A stretch of 10,290 nt of DNA from NCBI GenBank assembly GCA_023442215.1, contig JAEZMP010000577.1:1-10290 (forward strand), given 5' to 3'. The DNA comes from Pseudomonadota bacterium (GTDB lineage: Bacteria; Pseudomonadota; Alphaproteobacteria; Rhizobiales; Segnochrobactraceae). Under the pieces are notes generated by a model. That model ran no database searches. It saw nothing but the letters and a program-made list of their open reading frames with translations, and was not told the DNA's origin. Below are positions 1 to 6,887 of the stretch, piece by piece. The position numbers and the translations under genes were made by a program. Position 1 is the first letter of the stretch, and every line of letters starts with the position of its first letter.

Positions 1-353
1 TCACGGTCTACCGCTGGGTGATCGTCAGCTTCGTGCTGTCGGCGCTGTTCAGCGGCATCGGCGGCGTCATCCTCACCTCCATCTCCACCTCGGCGCAGCC
101 GGTGGGCGGGCAGGGCTACCTTCTGGAAGCGTTCGCCGCCGTGTTCCTCGGGGCGACCATCCTCGGCAAGGGCAAGCCCCATCTGCTCGGCACCCTGCTC
201 GGCGTGTTCTTCCTGTATATGGTCAGCTCGGGCATGAACATGGTGGGCATCTCCTACGCCACCCGCCAGCTCTTCAACGGCCTCGTGCTGCTGGTCGCCG
301 TCGGTGCCAACGCGATGCTGAACCGCGAAGAAATCCACCTGAAGTTCATCTGA
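1..353 (+). CDS. Carbohydrate ABC transporter permease, C-terminal part (RbsC-like)
   Basis: This is the last 116 codons of an inner-membrane permease of the ribose/xylose/galactose ABC importer type (BPD_transp_2 family); the reading frame is open from base 3 and the start lies outside the window. Visible are several hydrophobic helices and the family's conserved stretch GGQGYLLEAFAAVFLGATIL, followed by GTLLGVFFLYMVSSGMNM and a last helix around FNGLVLLVAVGANAML. The short tail ending HLKFI is cytoplasmic in this family. In RbsC-type permeases this half helps form the translocation path and contacts the ATPase. The next gene, 17 bases downstream, encodes the matching ATPase, so the two are almost certainly co-transcribed. 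The family is clear; the transported sugar cannot be told from this fragment. Confidence 0.93.
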   Translation, partial: TVYRWVIVSFVLSALFSGIGGVILTSISTSAQPVGGQGYLLEAFAAVFLGATILGKGKPHLLGTLLGVFFLYMVSSGMNMVGISYATRQLFNGLVLLVAVGANAMLNREEIHLKFI

Positions 354-370
354 CCGGCGGAGGGTGGGCC

Positions 371-1915
371 ATGAGCGACAACGCAAGAGCCAGCGACAAC
401 ATCAGAGCCGACGCCCCCGTGCTCGAACTGAGGGATCTCCGCAAGGACTTCTCCGGCGTCGAAGTGCTGAAGGGCATCTCCCTCTCGTTCGAACGCGGCG
501 AGGTGCACGGCATCCTCGGCGAGAACGGGGCGGGCAAGTCCACGCTGATCAAGATCCTGACCGGCGTCTATTCCCACTCCAGCGGCGACGTGCTGCTGAA
601 CGGCGAGCCGGTGGTGATCCACAAGCCCGCCGACGCGCGCCGCCACGGCATCGGCGCGGTCTATCAGGATGCCGAACTCGCCGGCTCGTTCACGGTGGCG
701 GAAAGCATCCTCCTCGGCGCCGAACCCGGCGGAGCGTTCGTCAAGCGCAAGGCGATCCGCCGCGAGGCGAGCGAGATCATGGCGCAGATCGGCATCACGC
801 TCGATCCCGACCGGCTGGTCTCGACGCTGAGCGCGGCCGAAGCCCAGATGGTGACGCTCGCCACCCTGTTTCACCGCCGCTACAAGATCATCATCCTCGA
901 CGAACCCACGGCGCGCCTCTCGGCGACCGAAGCCGATCTCCTGTTCGCGCTGATCGAGACCTTCCGGCGCGAGGGAATCACCATCTTCTACATCTCGCAC
1001 CGTCTCGGCGAGGTGCGCCAGCTTTGCGACCGGGCGACGATCCTGCGCGACGGGCGGGTTTCGGGCACGCTGAGGCGCGGCGAGATCCACGAGGACGTGG
1101 TGACGACCATGATGGTCAACCGCTCGGCATCGGACCTCGACATCGCCAATCCCGGCCTCGCGCAGCAGCGCGTCGTGCTCGAGATGCGGCAGGTTTCCAC
1201 CGCGCGCCTCGCTCCGTTCGACATTTCGGTGCGGGCCGGCGAGGTACTGGGGATCACCGGTCCCGTCGGCAGCGGCATGGAACAGATCGAGCGCATCCTC
1301 GGCGGCCTCGGCGCGTTCGAGGGCGAGGTGCGGGTCAACGGCACGGCCGTGCGGCTCGGCTCGCCCGGCGCGGCGCAGAAGGCCGGCATTGCGCTCATCC
1401 CGGAGGAGCGGCGCAAGCAGGCGCTGTTTCCGAACCTGTCGCTCGGCGAGAATGTCAGCCTGCCGGCGCTGGACAAATTGTCGAGCCTCGGCCTCGTGTC
1501 GTCGTCGAAAAAGCGGGTCTACGCCGACGCGATCATCGACCGCCTGCACGTGTTCCCGAAGGCTCCCGACCGGCCGATCCGCTTCTTCTCCGGCGGCAAC
1601 CAGCAGAAGGCCGTCATCGGCAAGTGGCTGGAACGCCAGGCCTCGATCTACGTTTTCGTCGAACCGACCTCGGGCGTCGATGTCGGCGCGATCCGCCAGA
1701 TCTACGAGGTCATCCTCGGCATGGCGGCGGCCGGCGCGGCAATCGTGGTGATCTCGACCTCCATCAAGGAGCTGCTCGCCCTTTCGGAGACGATCGCCGT
1801 CATTCACGACGGGACTGTCAGCGCCAGCGGACCGCGCGGGATGTTCGACCGCGACAGCCTGCTCGCGCTCGCCATGGGCAAGCGACAACTGGCTTCCACC
1901 GCGGTCTCGATATGA
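371..1915 (+). CDS. Sugar ABC transporter ATP-binding protein (two-domain, RbsA/MglA type)
   Basis: This 514-residue protein is the usual length for the tandem ATPase that powers ribose/galactose-type importers at the inner membrane. Domain 1 has a Walker A motif GENGAGKST (residues 50-58), a Q-loop YQD (98-100), the degenerate signature LSAAEAQ typical of this class (153-159), Walker B IIILDEPT (173-180) and a switch ISH (208-210). Domain 2 has the degenerate Walker A-like GPVGSG (297-302) expected in these proteins, a canonical signature SGGNQQK (407-413) and a Walker B-like segment YVFVEPT where the usual Asp before the Glu is Val430. ATG 371 is chosen because GGAGGG sits six bases upstream and the N terminus fits the family. 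The gene follows the permease by 17 bases, and its stop overlaps the lhgO start as ATGA, which suggests translational coupling. Confidence 0.96.
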   Translation: MSDNARASDNIRADAPVLELRDLRKDFSGVEVLKGISLSFERGEVHGILGENGAGKSTLIKILTGVYSHSSGDVLLNGEPVVIHKPADARRHGIGAVYQDAELAGSFTVAESILLGAEPGGAFVKRKAIRREASEIMAQIGITLDPDRLVSTLSAAEAQMVTLATLFHRRYKIIILDEPTARLSATEADLLFALIETFRREGITIFYISHRLGEVRQLCDRATILRDGRVSGTLRRGEIHEDVVTTMMVNRSASDLDIANPGLAQQRVVLEMRQVSTARLAPFDISVRAGEVLGITGPVGSGMEQIERILGGLGAFEGEVRVNGTAVRLGSPGAAQKAGIALIPEERRKQALFPNLSLGENVSLPALDKLSSLGLVSSSKKRVYADAIIDRLHVFPKAPDRPIRFFSGGNQQKAVIGKWLERQASIYVFVEPTSGVDVGAIRQIYEVILGMAAAGAAIVVISTSIKELLALSETIAVIHDGTVSASGPRGMFDRDSLLALAMGKRQLASTAVSI

Positions 1916-3111
1916 TTCATGATTTCATCGTTATCGGCGGCGGCATCGTCGGGCTGGCGACGGCGCGCGAACTGCTCGCAACCCATCCGGGCGCGGCCGT
2001 CGCCGTGCTTGAGAAGGAGGCCGGGCCCGCCCGCCACCAGACCGGCCACAACAGCGGCGTCATCCATGCCGGCATCTACTACAAGCCCGGCAGCCTGAAG
2101 GCGCAGCTGTGCCGCGAAGGCGCGCAGGCGACCAAGGATTTCTGCACCGAGCACGGCATTCCGTTCGAGACGCGCGGCAAGCTCGTCGTGGCGACCAACC
2201 CGCTGGAACTGCAGCGCATGGTGCAGCTGCGCGAAAACGCCGCGGCGAACGGCATTCACGTCGATACCCTCGACGCCGCCGAACTGAAGCGGCGTGAACC
2301 TAACGTCGCCGGCATCGGCGCCTTATTCGTGGCGGAAAGCGGCATCGTCGATTACCGCCAGGTCTGCGCGGCGCTGGCGGAGGACATCCGCCGGGCGGGC
2401 GGCGAACTGAGCTACGGCGTGCAGGTCGAAGCGATCGCCGAGACCGGCAATGCGGTCACGGTGTCGGGCGGCGGCAAGAGCTGGCAGTCGAAGCGGCTGA
2501 TCGTGTGCGGCGGCCTGCAATCCGACCGGCTGGCGCGCATGGCGGGCCTGACCATCGACTATCAGGTGGTGCCGTTCCGCGGGGAATATTACGCCCTGCC
2601 GGAATCGCGCCGCAACCTGGTCCGCCACCTGATCTATCCGGTACCGGATCCCGCCCTGCCGTTCCTCGGCATCCACCTGACCCCGATGATCGACGGCGCG
2701 CTCACGCTCGGCCCGAACGCGGTGCTGGGTTTCGCGCGGGAAGGGTATCCGCGCCTCTCGGTCAATCTCGCCGACATCTGGTCCTATCTCACCTTCCCCG
2801 GTTTCTGGCGGGTGATGGGCAAGAACTGGCGCTCGGGGCTTTCGGAAGGGCGCAACTCGCTGTTCCGCAGCCGCTATCTGGAGGAATGCCGGAAATATTG
2901 CCCGGCCCTCACGCTCGACGATCTGCTGCCGCGCGAGGCGGGGATCAGGGCGCAGGCGGTGCTGCGCGACGGCACGCTGGTCCACGACTTCCTGTTCGTC
3001 GAGACGGCGCGGATGCTGCACGTCTGCAACGCGCCGTCACCCGCCGCCACCTCCGTGCTGCCGATCGCCCGCATGATCGCGCGCCGGGCCACCGGGGCGA
3101 TCAATACCTGA
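1912..3111 (+). CDS. lhgO: L-2-hydroxyglutarate oxidase/dehydrogenase (LhgO), FAD-dependent
   Basis: The product is a 399-residue flavoprotein of the DAO/LhgO family, which oxidises L-2-hydroxyglutarate to 2-oxoglutarate; in Escherichia coli the enzyme is membrane-associated and passes electrons to the quinone pool. The N terminus has the FAD dinucleotide fold VIGGGIVG (residues 7-14) followed by LEKE (33-36). The LhgO hallmark HQTGHNSGVIHAGIYYKPGS spans residues 42-61. Later family blocks are PFRGEYY, HLIYPVPDPALPFLG, GPNAVL, AGIRAQAV and CNAPSPAATS. From memory, most of these match E. coli LhgO closely; that protein is about 20 residues longer at the C terminus. ATG 1912 overlaps the ATPase stop by four bases. 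The longer open frame upstream in the same phase only runs antiphase through the ATPase gene. Being inside a sugar-transport operon suggests that a related 2-hydroxyacid could be the physiological substrate. Confidence 0.93.
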   Translation: MIHDFIVIGGGIVGLATARELLATHPGAAVAVLEKEAGPARHQTGHNSGVIHAGIYYKPGSLKAQLCREGAQATKDFCTEHGIPFETRGKLVVATNPLELQRMVQLRENAAANGIHVDTLDAAELKRREPNVAGIGALFVAESGIVDYRQVCAALAEDIRRAGGELSYGVQVEAIAETGNAVTVSGGGKSWQSKRLIVCGGLQSDRLARMAGLTIDYQVVPFRGEYYALPESRRNLVRHLIYPVPDPALPFLGIHLTPMIDGALTLGPNAVLGFAREGYPRLSVNLADIWSYLTFPGFWRVMGKNWRSGLSEGRNSLFRSRYLEECRKYCPALTLDDLLPREAGIRAQAVLRDGTLVHDFLFVETARMLHVCNAPSPAATSVLPIARMIARRATGAINT

Positions 3112-3199
3112 TCCATAATGCGCCGGCTGTCCGCCGTGAGACCGGAGCGCTTCCCTTCGCCTTCCACGGCGTTCGCCCCGAAGTTCGAGAGCTGATTCG

Positions 3200-3970
3200 A
3201 TGACCACCGATTCCATGTTCGCGCTCACCGGCAAGATTGCCGTCGTCACCGGCGGCAATGGCGGCATCGGCCTTGCGATGGCGGCAGCGCTGGCCGAGGC
3301 CGGCGCGCGCGTGGTGCTTGCCGCGCGCAATCCGGACAAGGGCGCCGAAGCCGTCCGGCACATCGCGGACAGGGGCGGCGACGCCCGGTTCGTGCCGGCG
3401 GACCTCAGCGATCCCGAGGCCGCCTCCGCCTGCATCGCGGCCGTGGCGGCGGAGGAAGGCCGGCTCGACATCCTCGTCAACAATGCCGGCATCACGGCCC
3501 GGAAGCGGCCGGAAGACCTCGACATCGCGGAGTGGGAGGCCGTTCTGCGGACCAACCTCACCGCCGCGTTCGCCTGCTCGAAGGCCGCCTATCCGGCGCT
3601 GAAGGCCTCCGGCGCCGGGCGCATCCTCAATATCGGCTCGATGTATTCGCTGTTCGGCGCGCCGTTCGCCTCCGCCTATGGCGCCAGCAAGGGCGGCATC
3701 GTGCAGCTCACGCGTTCGCTCGCCACCGCCTGGGCCGCCGACCGCATCACGGTCAATGCCGTTCTGCCGGGCTGGATCGCGACCGACATGGGTGTTTCCG
3801 CCCGCTCGCAGGTGCAGGGTCTCCACGAGCGCATCGTCGCCCGCACCCCGGCCGGGCGCTGGGGCGAGGCGAGCGATCTGGCCGGTCTCGCGGTGTTCCT
3901 CGCGGGCCCGTCCGCCGCCTTCATCACCGGGGCGTCGATCCCCGTGGACGGCGGCTATTCCATCGCCTGA
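3200..3970 (+). CDS. SDR-family NAD(P)-dependent oxidoreductase (KduD/gluconate 5-dehydrogenase-like)
   Basis: This 256-residue protein is a classical short-chain dehydrogenase/reductase, a soluble tetrameric enzyme class that interconverts hydroxyl and keto groups with NAD(P). The cofactor motif TGGNGGIG lies at residues 17-24, with NNAG at 94-97. The catalytic residues are Asn119, Ser147, Tyr160 and Lys164 (YGASK). The C terminus carries TPAGRWGEASDLAGLAVFLA and the VDGGY end typical of sugar-acid SDRs such as KduD and gluconate 5-dehydrogenase. After strand 2 the sequence reads AARN, with a basic residue that may favour NADP(H), a weak inference. ATG 3200 places the cofactor motif at the normal distance from the N terminus; the Shine-Dalgarno is weak (GAGAG). 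It lies 88 bases after lhgO on the same strand, probably as the last gene of the operon. A dehydrogenase step on the imported carbohydrate or its product is the likely role; the exact substrate is unknown. Confidence 0.94.
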   Translation: MTTDSMFALTGKIAVVTGGNGGIGLAMAAALAEAGARVVLAARNPDKGAEAVRHIADRGGDARFVPADLSDPEAASACIAAVAAEEGRLDILVNNAGITARKRPEDLDIAEWEAVLRTNLTAAFACSKAAYPALKASGAGRILNIGSMYSLFGAPFASAYGASKGGIVQLTRSLATAWAADRITVNAVLPGWIATDMGVSARSQVQGLHERIVARTPAGRWGEASDLAGLAVFLAGPSAAFITGASIPVDGGYSIA

Positions 3971-3971
3971 T

Positions 3972-4049
3972 GCCGGAAAGCCCCGGGATCCGGCCGCCTG
4001 GTGGCGCCATGGAACGCGTGCGGGCTTCGGCATCCATGGGTTTCCCGGC
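3972..4049. repeat. Imperfect inverted repeat just after the SDR gene
   Basis: A left arm at 3972-3991 (GCCGGAAAGCCCCGGGATCC) and a right arm at 4029-4049 are imperfect inverted copies. They share the pattern GCCGG-AA-CCC-GGAT-C, with about 37 bases between them. Inside the loop there is a smaller CGCC/GGCG stem (3995-4006). The position, one base after the stop codon, suits an mRNA 3' hairpin or a REP-like intergenic palindrome. There is no T tract. I saw no second copy in the window. Confidence 0.4.
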
Positions 4050-4105
4050 TTGCCGCCGGCCGCGGTAATGCATGTTCCATAACACAGATTAAGCGCTTCG
4101 CGGCT

Positions 4106-4132
4106 GTCCGCCTGACGAGGATCAGGCTGGAC
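4106..4132. terminator. Hairpin at the end of the catabolic operon (possible terminator)
   Basis: GTCC + GCCTGA (4106-4115) pairs with TCAGGC + GGAC (4122-4132) around a six-base loop, with one bulged T at 4128. This gives about ten base pairs. It lies 136 bases after the SDR stop, close to the place where base composition falls. No run of T follows on either strand, so intrinsic termination is uncertain; it may simply be a stable palindrome at the junction. Confidence 0.35.
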
Positions 4133-4193
4133 GGCGCATGGGCCCGTGAGCAGGATTAGGCCGCCACCCCACATGGTTCAGATCCGATATTCT

Positions 4194-5132
4194 CTAAGCC
4201 AGAGGAGAAAAGACGTCCAAATCGTCGACTATGACCTCGACCATCCAATACGGACCTTCTTCAAGTCTTCGATGAATAGCGATAATTTCCAGCATTCTAT
4301 CGGGAAGAAAGATGGCAGAAAGGGCAAAAAACCTCTTGGCAGGAGAAATTCCGCCCATGTGCGGCCGCCGTATCGTCAGGCATCCAAGAGCGGCAACGCC
4401 GGGAAAATCGACATTCTCCGCATTAACAGCTATAAAATCATCTTCACAAAAATTCTGTGTTTGTAATCGTGTATCACGCGCCGGCAAATCATCAACATGG
4501 GCGAATCGTCTGATTGACTCGTAATATAGATCTGGATTGTTGGCTTTTATCGATAGTGCATATTCGCATCCGCGACTATGAATAAGCTCCGCGAGCGCCG
4601 CCCTGCAATGAAGTGCATTTGCAACGGCCAGACATCCGTCAATATTAAGCAAATATATTGCCTTATCAATTAAGGCTGCCTCGTCTCTCTTCGGCTTTTT
4701 CTGGTGCCCGATCAGGACCCTGCCGTCAGTCATGATACAAACGATCTTTAGGAGCGAGCGCCTATGTGCGCTAGCGAATATGCGTCGTACCGCCTGAACA
4801 TCAGCTGGATATGCCTTGCAGGCGGCCCTTAGAACTCCAAGCTCTTCCGAACTCAGATCGACTTCTAAGGATTGCAGCGAAACGAGACGAAAGAAGATCT
4901 GAAAAACTCGTGCGCTGACGAACTTAGCGCGCGCACCTAGTACACATCGTACTAAAAATCTACCCCGCTCGCTTGAATTGTTAATGTTCTTTATATCGAT
5001 ATCCGATGTTATGCGCGATAATATCACAATGAAATGCAATTCAAATAAGTCATATCCGTGCACCTCTATACACTCGCCGCCAACATACGCGCGCGTACCC
5101 ACGCTCCCACTCCGCCAGTTCCGAGTTTTCAT
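4194..5132 (-). CDS. ISAs1-type transposase-like protein, divergent and probably inactive
   Basis: This uninterrupted 312-codon frame lies in AT-rich DNA. Residues about 125-305 follow the order of blocks in ISAs1-family (H-repeat) DDE transposases: a segment like LVLGQ..K (139-146), LLNIDGCLAVANALHC (161-176) in place of the usual LLDL.GC..TIDAM.C, then GCEYALSIKANNPDLY (188-203) for GGDYVLALKGNQ..L. Further on are FPGVAALG (243-250), RFFALSAIFLPDRMLEII (267-284) and HRRLEEGPYWMVEV (287-300) for HWGIEN.LHWVLDV. The Asp of TIDAM is Asn172 and the first DGK motif seems replaced by AVRRI (114-118); only the Glu (Glu291) remains. Residues 1-110 do not resemble anything I recognise. No clear Shine-Dalgarno precedes ATG 5132. 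I see no ISAs1 terminal repeats. It is either a decaying relic still open by chance or a repurposed protein. Confidence 0.62.
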   Translation of the reverse strand: MKTRNWRSGSVGTRAYVGGECIEVHGYDLFELHFIVILSRITSDIDIKNINNSSERGRFLVRCVLGARAKFVSARVFQIFFRLVSLQSLEVDLSSEELGVLRAACKAYPADVQAVRRIFASAHRRSLLKIVCIMTDGRVLIGHQKKPKRDEAALIDKAIYLLNIDGCLAVANALHCRAALAELIHSRGCEYALSIKANNPDLYYESIRRFAHVDDLPARDTRLQTQNFCEDDFIAVNAENVDFPGVAALGCLTIRRPHMGGISPAKRFFALSAIFLPDRMLEIIAIHRRLEEGPYWMVEVIVDDLDVFSPLA

Positions 5133-5461
5133 ATTTGCTGAATATCAATTATAAACGAAAATAAAATCACAATGATAAATTAAAGCGGCTCTAAATAACG
5201 AGCGTTTGCTTTTGCCCCTTCTTGCATAGTGCAAAGGCGCGCCCACTCGGCGTTGTCAACCATGATAAATCACCGCCATAATCATCGTTTCCGCGCTCCA
5301 ACGGGAACTTCCATGGATGCCGTCCGGTAAAGAGTGATATCATCGTTCGAGTCCGCCGGCCAATTCACGGACGATTGACAGCCCAACCTCCATTGGGGCA
5401 CACGCACCCAAGATTGGATCGTAGAATCGCTTTGCACGTTTCGTTCTGAATAGCACGGAGG
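5133..5461. other. AT-rich divergent intergenic region
   Basis: This region separates the - strand transposase-like gene from the TetR gene. It contains a perfect 13-base palindrome TTGCA-TAG-TGCAA (5222-5234), two copies of ATGATAAAT (5172-5180 and 5262-5270), and a TTGACA box on each strand: on the - strand near 5253-5258 and on the + strand at 5375-5380. Neither TTGACA has a convincing -10 box at the right distance. No gene of its own is visible. Confidence 0.5.
5382..5397. promoter_or_regulatory. Palindrome upstream of the TetR gene (candidate operator 1)
   Basis: CCCAA (5382-5386) and TTGGG (5393-5397) are inverted around CCTCCA. The core CCAA...CCATTGG resembles the palindrome over the TetR start at 5462-5475. 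It lies just downstream of a TTGACA box (5375-5380), a position where a bound repressor could block transcription. Operator function is inferred from position and symmetry only. Confidence 0.35.
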
Positions 5462-5475
5462 GCCAATCCATTGGC
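5462..5475. promoter_or_regulatory. Palindrome covering the TetR start codon (candidate operator 2)
   Basis: GCCAAT (5462-5467) and ATTGGC (5470-5475) form a perfect inverted repeat around CC. The TTG start codon (5471-5473) lies inside the right arm, and the last G of the Shine-Dalgarno GGAGGG (5457-5462) is the first base of the left arm. It could be a DNA site for the TetR protein itself or a small mRNA hairpin limiting translation. The function is inferred. Confidence 0.4.
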
Positions 5476-6076
5476 TAGAACAGCGAAAGCCTCACTAGGG
5501 CCCTCCAGAAAGGAAATAATTCTCAAGGAAGCTCATCATCTCTTTATTTCGGAGGGAAACAGCGGGTTATCCATGCGTCGCGTCGCTCAAGGCTGTGGCA
5601 TCAGCTTAGGGCATCTCCAGCATTTTTTCCCGACGCGCGAAGATTTATTGCTGGCTATGATCACGTATTATGTCGATGATTATATGTCGGTCTACGAACG
5701 TTTTCTTTCGTCCTTGGACTTAGATCCCAAGAGCCGCCTGTTCGCAATTCTCCGCTACCTGATTGAAGACGCAAAAAACCCGGAGACGACCGGGTTCTTC
5801 ATTGAACTTTGGAAGCTCGCGAGGCAGGATATCAGGGCGTCGCAAATACTGCGTCAAACATACAGATACAATGAGGAAATATTTGAGCCATTCATCGCCT
5901 CGGTGCGCGGAGATATTTCTTATGAAAGGCAAAAGATTTTATCTTTACAAGTCATTGCGTTTCTAGATGGCCTGATCGTGTATTGGTACTCATATAACCC
6001 GTCTGACGAAGAGTCGAAGATAATGTCTGATGAGGCGTTATTGACGCTTGAGCGCATCATTTTTTCGGGGGGTTAG
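5471..6076 (+). CDS. TetR/AcrR-family transcriptional regulator
   Basis: This 201-residue protein has the usual TetR length. Residues 14-64 form the DNA-binding domain: a first helix (KEIILKEAHHLFISEG), then the helix-turn-helix LSMRRVAQGCGISLGHLQHFF (33-53) followed by TREDLL. The remainder is helical and resembles the BetI-type ligand-binding C-terminal domain. The start is TTG: GGAGGG ends eight bases before it, an in-frame TGA lies at 5447-5449, and the first in-frame ATG (Met35, inside the helix-turn-helix) would destroy the domain. Codon use is more AT-rich than in the operon genes, in keeping with acquired DNA. No efflux pump or enzyme gene stands next to it, so its target is unknown; the palindromes at 5382 and 5462 suggest autoregulation. 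The family is secure, the ligand unknown. Confidence 0.92.
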   Translation: MARTAKASLGPSRKEIILKEAHHLFISEGNSGLSMRRVAQGCGISLGHLQHFFPTREDLLLAMITYYVDDYMSVYERFLSSLDLDPKSRLFAILRYLIEDAKNPETTGFFIELWKLARQDIRASQILRQTYRYNEEIFEPFIASVRGDISYERQKILSLQVIAFLDGLIVYWYSYNPSDEESKIMSDEALLTLERIIFSGG

Positions 6077-6689
6077 ACATGCCGTTATCACTATCTTTGA
6101 CGTGCCCCATCCGACGGCATCATTGACGCCTCCTGCTGCCCGTTGACGCATGATCGATAGCGGCGCCGTGGTGCCGTTTGCGCCGGCGACAGCTCTCGCT
6201 GAGGATGGCGACCGCGTCTCTGTGGAGGACTATGCAGTCGTGGATTCTGTGGCGGTGACGGAATCGTCGAAGGCTGCGCCCCCGCTTGCCCACGGCGTGG
6301 CTTCATGTGGCCGAGGTCGAAGCGGACGAGACCGGAGCTTATCTCGATGCGTCGCGGTCTTCGCCGATGATCTCCGCCTCGCGGAGCGGCGCCATCGCCT
6401 TCGGAAGCCTTCGGTCGCTTCGCCCAGGAAACCGTAGCCGTGATCGCAGATCGCCGTCAGCGTCTGCCGCATTAGCAGGCGGACCAGACAGGTCGGGAAA
6501 TCCGTCGTCATCAGGACGAGCCTCCGGCTGCCGTCTCATGCTCTGGAGGCGGCCCAGGCAACGCTATCCGTTCCGCCATTTCGGATAGTGCCCATTCCGG
6601 ATTGCCGGTCGCGCCGAGACGCCCCGCCCTCCCCACGCCAGCCGGAGACCATCGTTTGCGGAGTCTCTCACCGCCAGCGGGTATTTTTC
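6077..6689. other. GC-rich stretch with no recognisable gene (probable relic DNA)
   Basis: Base composition rises sharply after the TetR stop. Several short frames on both strands overlap, as is normal in GC-rich DNA; none starts with a convincing ribosome binding site or gives a protein I recognise. Translations are rich in Arg, Pro and Ser, as in antisense shadows. Given the transposase remains nearby, decayed mobile-element DNA is the likeliest content, but no transposase motif or terminal repeat was found here. Confidence 0.4.
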
Positions 6690-6717
6690 TTGACAATCCG
6701 TTCAATGCGCATATAAG
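6690..6717 (+). promoter_or_regulatory. Sigma-70-type promoter upstream of the AraC gene
   Basis: A perfect -35 box TTGACA (6690-6695) is followed after 16 bases by TATAAG (6712-6717). A run of T lies just before the -35 box. It is the best consensus match I noticed in the window. Transcription would start near 6724, giving the AraC gene a leader of about 250 bases that holds an inverted repeat, a short ORF and a hairpin. Confidence 0.6.
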
Positions 6718-6727
6718 CACCCGCAAA

Positions 6728-6743
6728 TAGGTCATGCGACCTA
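6728..6743. promoter_or_regulatory. Inverted repeat at the predicted transcription start (candidate operator)
   Basis: TAGGTC (6728-6733) and GACCTA (6738-6743) are perfect inverted arms around ATGC. The site lies 10-26 bases after the -10 box, next to the predicted transcription start, where a repressor could act. It may also form a small hairpin at the 5' end of the mRNA. Which protein binds, if any, is unknown. Confidence 0.45.
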
Positions 6744-6755
6744 GTTGAGGACATC

Positions 6756-6836
6756 ATGCACGATCGTAGCGCACACGGGATGCGCATCCGACGACGGGTT
6801 GCCTGTGATCAGGCGGTGTGCATTCGCAAGCCTTGA
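6756..6836 (+). CDS. Possible 26-codon leader ORF
   Basis: An ATG follows GAGGA (6747-6751) with a four-base gap and opens a 26-codon frame ending in TGA at 6834-6836. The peptide starts MHDRSAHGMRIRRRV and ends CIRKP; it is rich in Arg and His, with two Cys. It would be the first ORF on the transcript from the 6690 promoter, upstream of the AraC gene. It has no run of one amino acid as in classic attenuators. A chance ORF is quite possible; there is no homology evidence. Confidence 0.25.
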   Translation: MHDRSAHGMRIRRRVACDQAVCIRKP

Positions 6837-6860
6837 ACAAGCATCTCCTGAATTAGCCAG

Positions 6861-6887
6861 TACGTGCGGGCACAGCCCGTACACGTA
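6861..6887 (+). other. Strong hairpin in the AraC gene leader
   Basis: TACGTG + CGGGC (6861-6871) pairs with GCCCG (6875-6879) and CACGTA (6882-6887) around an ACA loop; TA at 6880-6881 bulges out. This makes 11 base pairs. There is no T tract afterwards, so it is not a standard intrinsic terminator. It sits 24 bases after the short ORF and 85 bases before the AraC start. It could be an mRNA regulatory structure or a DNA-binding palindrome. Confidence 0.4.

Noticed and set aside
254..1888. Long open frame of 544 codons on the - strand opposite the ABC ATPase
   Set aside because: It is antisense to a clearly conserved gene in GC-rich DNA. Its translation is rich in Arg, Ala, Asp and His with no domain, typical of a shadow frame.
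364..1911. Upstream extension of the lhgO frame to an ATG at 364
   Set aside because: The extra 516 codons overlap the ATPase in another phase and are low-complexity Arg/Pro-rich. The LhgO family start fits ATG 1912.
3101..4174. 357-codon open frame on the - strand opposite the SDR gene
   Set aside because: It is antisense to the conserved SDR gene with a shadow-like Gly/Arg composition and no recognisable domain.
4146..4466. 106-codon + strand frame opposite the ISAs1-like gene
   Set aside because: It is antisense to the transposase-like gene, which has clear family blocks. The + strand translation shows none.
5471..6076. TetR and transposase-like genes as a toxin-antitoxin or defence pair
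   Set aside because: The genes are divergent and the families fit a regulator and a mobile-element relic. No toxin, nuclease or defence domain is present.
6091..6735. Several 65-100 codon frames on both strands between the TetR and AraC genes
   Set aside because: They overlap each other, lack ribosome binding sites and show no known motif. I tried to read them as IS5, IS66 or IS1380 transposase fragments and found no convincing match.
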